From: an uncultured Oscillospiraceae bacterium
Lineage (GTDB): Bacteria; Bacillota; Clostridia; Oscillospirales; Oscillospiraceae
Direction of reading: 5' to 3'
Assembly (NCBI GenBank): GCA_947631805.1
Contig: CANRNA010000005.1
Span: 1 to 24,000, forward strand
DNA length: 24,000 bases
Shown here: one piece after another, positions 21,369-24,000 of the stretch
How positions within the stretch are numbered: the first letter of the stretch is position 1
How the letters are laid out: every line of letters begins with the position of its first letter
Position numbers and translations under genes: made by a program
Notes under the pieces: generated by a model
What the model was told of the DNA's origin: nothing
Seen by the model: only the letters and a program-made list of their open reading frames with translations
The model's database searches: none

Positions 21369-22763
21369 TCAGCGCTCGATCTCGATCTCGGGATAAGTAT
21401 AGGCGACGGTGTCGTAGAACTCCTCGATAGCCTCTTCCTTGGTGGACACGCCGGTCTTCACAGCACTGATGGCAGCGCCCCAGGCATCGCCGATGATCTT
21501 GTCATAGGGAGTGACCTTGGAGTAGTCGATGCCCTCGGCCTGCTCCTGCCAGAAGGCATACAGCTTCTGTCCGCCGTAGACGGGGTTCTCGTCGTCCTTG
21601 TGGGCTTCCAGAACGGTCTTCAGGGAGACGGTGTCGCCCTCGGAGAAGGTGATCCACCAGTCGGCGACGTCCTCGTTCAGGGTGCAGAACTTCACGAAGT
21701 CCCAAGCCAGGTCCTTCTTCTCGCTCAGCTCGGAGATGCCGATGAAGGTGCCGCCGCTCATGCCGTACTCAGGACCGGCGCACACGCCCCACAGACCGGA
21801 GGTCTCGCCCACGTTGTCCCGGAGGGTCAGCACGCCCCAGGAGGGCAGACCGAACGCGAACACCTCAGCCTGCTGCAGGCCCTCGGTGGCCTCGGCGAAC
21901 TCATCTTCGCTGGCCCACACGTTGACGGAGTCGTCAGCGTAGTTCTGGATGTCGGCGGTCAGGATGGGCACAGGGCCGCTCATGGCCTGATACCAGGGGG
22001 TGGACCACTGGTTGGCATAGGCGGTCAGGTCGCCCTGATACAGGGCCACCACCAGGTCCATGTAGTCCAGACGGGCCTGGGCCAGGTTCAGCTTGCCGTC
22101 CACGACCCAGGGCTCCAGGCCGGAGAAGAAGTTGATCTCAGAGTCGGAGGAGAAGATGCGGTAACCGGCGTCCTTCAGGGTCTGGGCGGTCTCCAGGATG
22201 GTGGGATAGTCGGCGAAGTACTTGCCGACCTCTTCGGGATCGGAGGTGCCGAAGACCTTCTCAGCGATGTCGCGGCGGTAATAGATGCCGGCCGGGGTGA
22301 TCTGATAGGAGATAGCGCGCTGCACGCCGCTGTCGTCCTTGCCCACTTCCCAGACGTAGTCAACGATCTGTCCGGCATAGTCCTGCGCGCCCAGGGCGTC
22401 CAGGTCGGCAAAGGCGCCGTAGCTGAACATATCGCCCAGCATCTGGGGCTCGCCCACGATGATGTCGGGCTCGGTCTCGCCGCCCACCAGAGCGGTCTGG
22501 ACCTTGGTGGGATAGTCCTCGGGAGCGATGACGACCACTTCCATCTCGGTGCCGGTGGTGGCCTGATAGCGCTTGCCGAAGTCGACCAGGTCCTCAGCCA
22601 GCGTCCAGACGACCAGCTTGTCGCCGTTGGGCTCGGCAATGGACTCCAGGTCGGCGATGGCGGGATCCTCAGGGTCCAGGTCGTCGGCCAGAGCGAAGAC
22701 GCCCAGGCTCAGGACCATGACCAGAGCCAGCGCCAGGGACAAAAGCTTCTTCACGGTTTTCAT
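21369..22763 (-). CDS. Extracellular sugar-binding protein (SBP family 1)
   Basis: This is a 464-aa secreted solute-binding protein for a CUT1 sugar importer. The signal peptide has MKTVKK, a Leu/Ala/Val core and an ALA-DD junction near residue 26. It has no Cys and hence no lipobox, so membrane anchoring is not explained. The mature part follows the family pattern: KLVVWTLAEDLVDFGKRYQ, VVVIAPEDYPTKVQTALVGG and EPDIIVGEPQMLGDMF near the N-terminus, and SGGTFIGISELSEKKDLAWDF then VKFCTLNEDVADWW in the hinge/C-lobe. Many aromatic residues (W, Y) fit a carbohydrate site. The ATG has AGGAGG nine bases upstream. It leads the three-gene operon with the two permeases. The ligand is unknown; neighbours suggest beta-linked oligosaccharides. 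Confidence 0.92.
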   Translation of the reverse strand: MKTVKKLLSLALALVMVLSLGVFALADDLDPEDPAIADLESIAEPNGDKLVVWTLAEDLVDFGKRYQATTGTEMEVVVIAPEDYPTKVQTALVGGETEPDIIVGEPQMLGDMFSYGAFADLDALGAQDYAGQIVDYVWEVGKDDSGVQRAISYQITPAGIYYRRDIAEKVFGTSDPEEVGKYFADYPTILETAQTLKDAGYRIFSSDSEINFFSGLEPWVVDGKLNLAQARLDYMDLVVALYQGDLTAYANQWSTPWYQAMSGPVPILTADIQNYADDSVNVWASEDEFAEATEGLQQAEVFAFGLPSWGVLTLRDNVGETSGLWGVCAGPEYGMSGGTFIGISELSEKKDLAWDFVKFCTLNEDVADWWITFSEGDTVSLKTVLEAHKDDENPVYGGQKLYAFWQEQAEGIDYSKVTPYDKIIGDAWGAAISAVKTGVSTKEEAIEEFYDTVAYTYPEIEIER

Positions 22764-22822
22764 CTTGTGTTTTCCTCCTTGATAATGTTTGTGCTGTTTT
22801 CAGTAAATTAACAGGCAAACAT

Positions 22823-22851
22823 ATTATAGTGCCGGTCGCTTTTTGTGAAAA
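22823..22851 (-). promoter_or_regulatory. Probable promoter of the sugar ABC operon
   Basis: On the minus strand, a perfect TATAAT (complement of 22823-22828) but a poor -35 (TTTTCA, complement of 22846-22851) at 17 bases. A weak -35 with a good -10 is typical of activator-dependent promoters, consistent with control by an AraC-type protein. Confidence 0.5.
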
Positions 22852-22905
22852 TGCGCCATATTTTAGAAAGGTGTCGATATTTTATTCCGAAAGGGGACGG
22901 GCGAT

Positions 22906-22943
22906 AAAAAAACGGCCCCGCCGCCCGGAAAAGGGCGGCGGGG
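22906..22943 (-). terminator. Intrinsic terminator of the GH94-like gene
   Basis: A perfect 11-bp stem, CCCCGCCGCCC (22916-22926) and GGGCGGCGGGG (22933-22943), with a 6-base loop. It is followed on the minus strand, after CCG, by seven Us (complement of 22906-22912). It isolates the downstream sugar ABC operon from this gene. Confidence 0.92.
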
Positions 22944-22972
22944 GAGGAAAATGCTGTATGTACTGCCGGAAA

Positions 22973-24000
22973 TTACCGGCGGGTAAGGGTGAGCTCCAGG
23001 CTGGCGATGTCCCCGGCCCGGAGAGCGCGGGCCATGTCCCCCCGGAGGGCGTCTCCCTCCAGGGCGGCCTCGGCCCCGTCCCGGCCCCGGACAAGGATGT
23101 GCGCCACCCGGTAATTCCCGGGGGTGTAGTCGGCCCTGTCCGCCAGGCGGTATGTCACGTCCGTGCGGCCCAGGAACCGGGCGGTGACGGCCATGCCGCC
23201 GCCGATGAGCCAGGCGGGGATGGCGGGGGCCAGGCGGCAGACGAGCTGGCCGTGCTCCAGGGCGAAGGGCCGCTCGCCGAACATCATCCGCCGCCAGATG
23301 CTGAGCATCTCAGCGGTGGAGCCGCTGAGCCGGGCCACGAAGCCACGGCCGTGGAGGCTCTCGTTGGGGTTGACGGAGCTGGCGATGAAGGAGGAGTTCT
23401 CCAGGGTGCTGCGGCCGTAGACCTCCGGGTCCAGGAAGGGGACGGCGGCGGCCCGGAAGTCCCGGAAGAAGCTGTCGTACATCCCGCAGCGCAGCAGCTC
23501 CAGGAGATATTTGTACTCCATGTGCAGCCAGATGGAGCCGTTTTCCAGCCAGCCGGGGGTGAAGGCCCTGGCCCGGCCCAGCTCATAGCTCTCCGCCTGC
23601 AGGGAGGCGTTCACCCGGTACATGGAGAGCTTTTCGTCATATAGCTGGCTGGCCCGCACCGCCTCATACAGGGCCTGCTTCTCCCCGGCGGGCAGGTCCA
23701 GCTTCAGATACCGGACAGGCCCCTCCAGAAAGGCGGGCAGGGGGTGGACCGAGAAGTGACGGGGGTGGATGCCCTGCCGGTCCTCGGTAAAGTCGGTCAC
23801 GTCGTAGGCAAAGTAGGTGGGGCAGAGACGGCCGTCGGCGGCGCCTATGGCCTGGGCCTTGGCCACGCCCCGCCGGACAAAGGCGTCCAGGGCGTTCAGC
23901 TGCCGGACCAGGTCTTCGCTTTGCCGCACGGTCCGCCGCCCGGACAGCCCGGCGTATACGCGGGCGCGGTAGCGCTCCTTGGCGTCGTTCAGCTCATTCC
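22973..24000 (-). CDS. C-terminal part of a large GH94-like phosphorylase/glycosidase (5' end outside window)
   Basis: The frame stays open from the right edge of the window to a TAA at 22973, so at least 342 C-terminal residues are seen; a GTG at 23929 is internal. The visible part resembles the C-terminal half of the (alpha/alpha)6-barrel and final beta-domain of GH94/COG3459-type enzymes. It has ENGSIWLHMEYKYLLELLR, GRSTLENSSFIASS, HGRGFVARLSGSTAEMLSIW, CRLAPAIPAWLIGGG and the closing strand TARFLGRTDVTYRL. These match in order the ENGGIYNH, SWLTGTAGW, IDPCIPSxW and TRxFRGATY segments of cellobiose phosphorylases, though the wording differs. The catalytic Asp would lie upstream, outside the window. 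Family membership is likely; phosphorylase versus hydrolase and the linkage cannot be told. GH161-type is an alternative. Confidence 0.7.
   Translation of the reverse strand, partial: NELNDAKERYRARVYAGLSGRRTVRQSEDLVRQLNALDAFVRRGVAKAQAIGAADGRLCPTYFAYDVTDFTEDRQGIHPRHFSVHPLPAFLEGPVRYLKLDLPAGEKQALYEAVRASQLYDEKLSMYRVNASLQAESYELGRARAFTPGWLENGSIWLHMEYKYLLELLRCGMYDSFFRDFRAAAVPFLDPEVYGRSTLENSSFIASSVNPNESLHGRGFVARLSGSTAEMLSIWRRMMFGERPFALEHGQLVCRLAPAIPAWLIGGGMAVTARFLGRTDVTYRLADRADYTPGNYRVAHILVRGRDGAEAALEGDALRGDMARALRAGDIASLELTLTRR

Noticed and set aside
22840..22870. Possible CcpA (cre) site upstream of the sugar ABC promoter
   Set aside because: TGAAAATGCGCC shares only part of the cre pattern and is off by one base in the CG core; too weak to report as a site.

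Overview
The window looks like chromosomal DNA from a GC-rich member of the Firmicutes, most likely a gut clostridium of the Oscillospiraceae type. This rests on several features: strong AGGAGG ribosome binding sites, sigma-A promoters with TTGnnn-16/18-TATAAT spacing, YesN-like AraC regulators, a BMP-family nucleoside ABC operon, and a sugar ABC importer without its own ATPase. The genus is an inference. No tRNA, rRNA, CRISPR array or intact insertion sequence was seen.

Positions 1-4300 are housekeeping and stress genes. They hold the 3' end of tsf (EF-Ts), an ATP-grasp enzyme of unknown substrate, a divergent nicotinamidase-like hydrolase, and an ECF sigma factor whose 3' end overlaps a membrane-anchored, anti-sigma-like protein gene. 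Positions 4300-9000 are a leftward BMP/Nup-type ABC operon: binding protein, then double ATPase, then two permeases. An intrinsic terminator-like attenuator lies just after the binding-protein gene. Positions 9100-10600 hold an FMN-dependent NADH azoreductase/quinone reductase-like flavoprotein and a convergent TauE/SafE (TSUP) anion exporter.

From about 10.7 kb to the right edge the window is a carbohydrate-utilisation region. It holds a GPH-family sugar:cation symporter; an operon of a domain-permuted GH3 beta-glycosidase and an HSL-type esterase; and a cytosolic LacI-like sensor fused to a GGDEF (diguanylate cyclase) domain. It also holds a convergent AraC-type regulator whose receiver domain has lost its phospho-acceptor Asp, a binding-protein plus two-permease sugar importer, and the C-terminal part of a GH94-like phosphorylase/glycosidase that runs off the right edge. 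Together these suggest import of beta-linked oligosaccharides, followed by hydrolysis or phosphorolysis, with sugar sensing tied to c-di-GMP and to a non-phosphorylated regulator. That wiring is inferred from gene order only.

The most unusual points are the LacI-like/GGDEF sensor next to the pseudo-receiver AraC protein; a densely folded, gene-free element at 12.2-12.42 kb bounded by a 17-bp direct repeat; and two unrelated solute-binding proteins that both lack a lipobox and share an ALA-DD signal-peptidase-I-like site.
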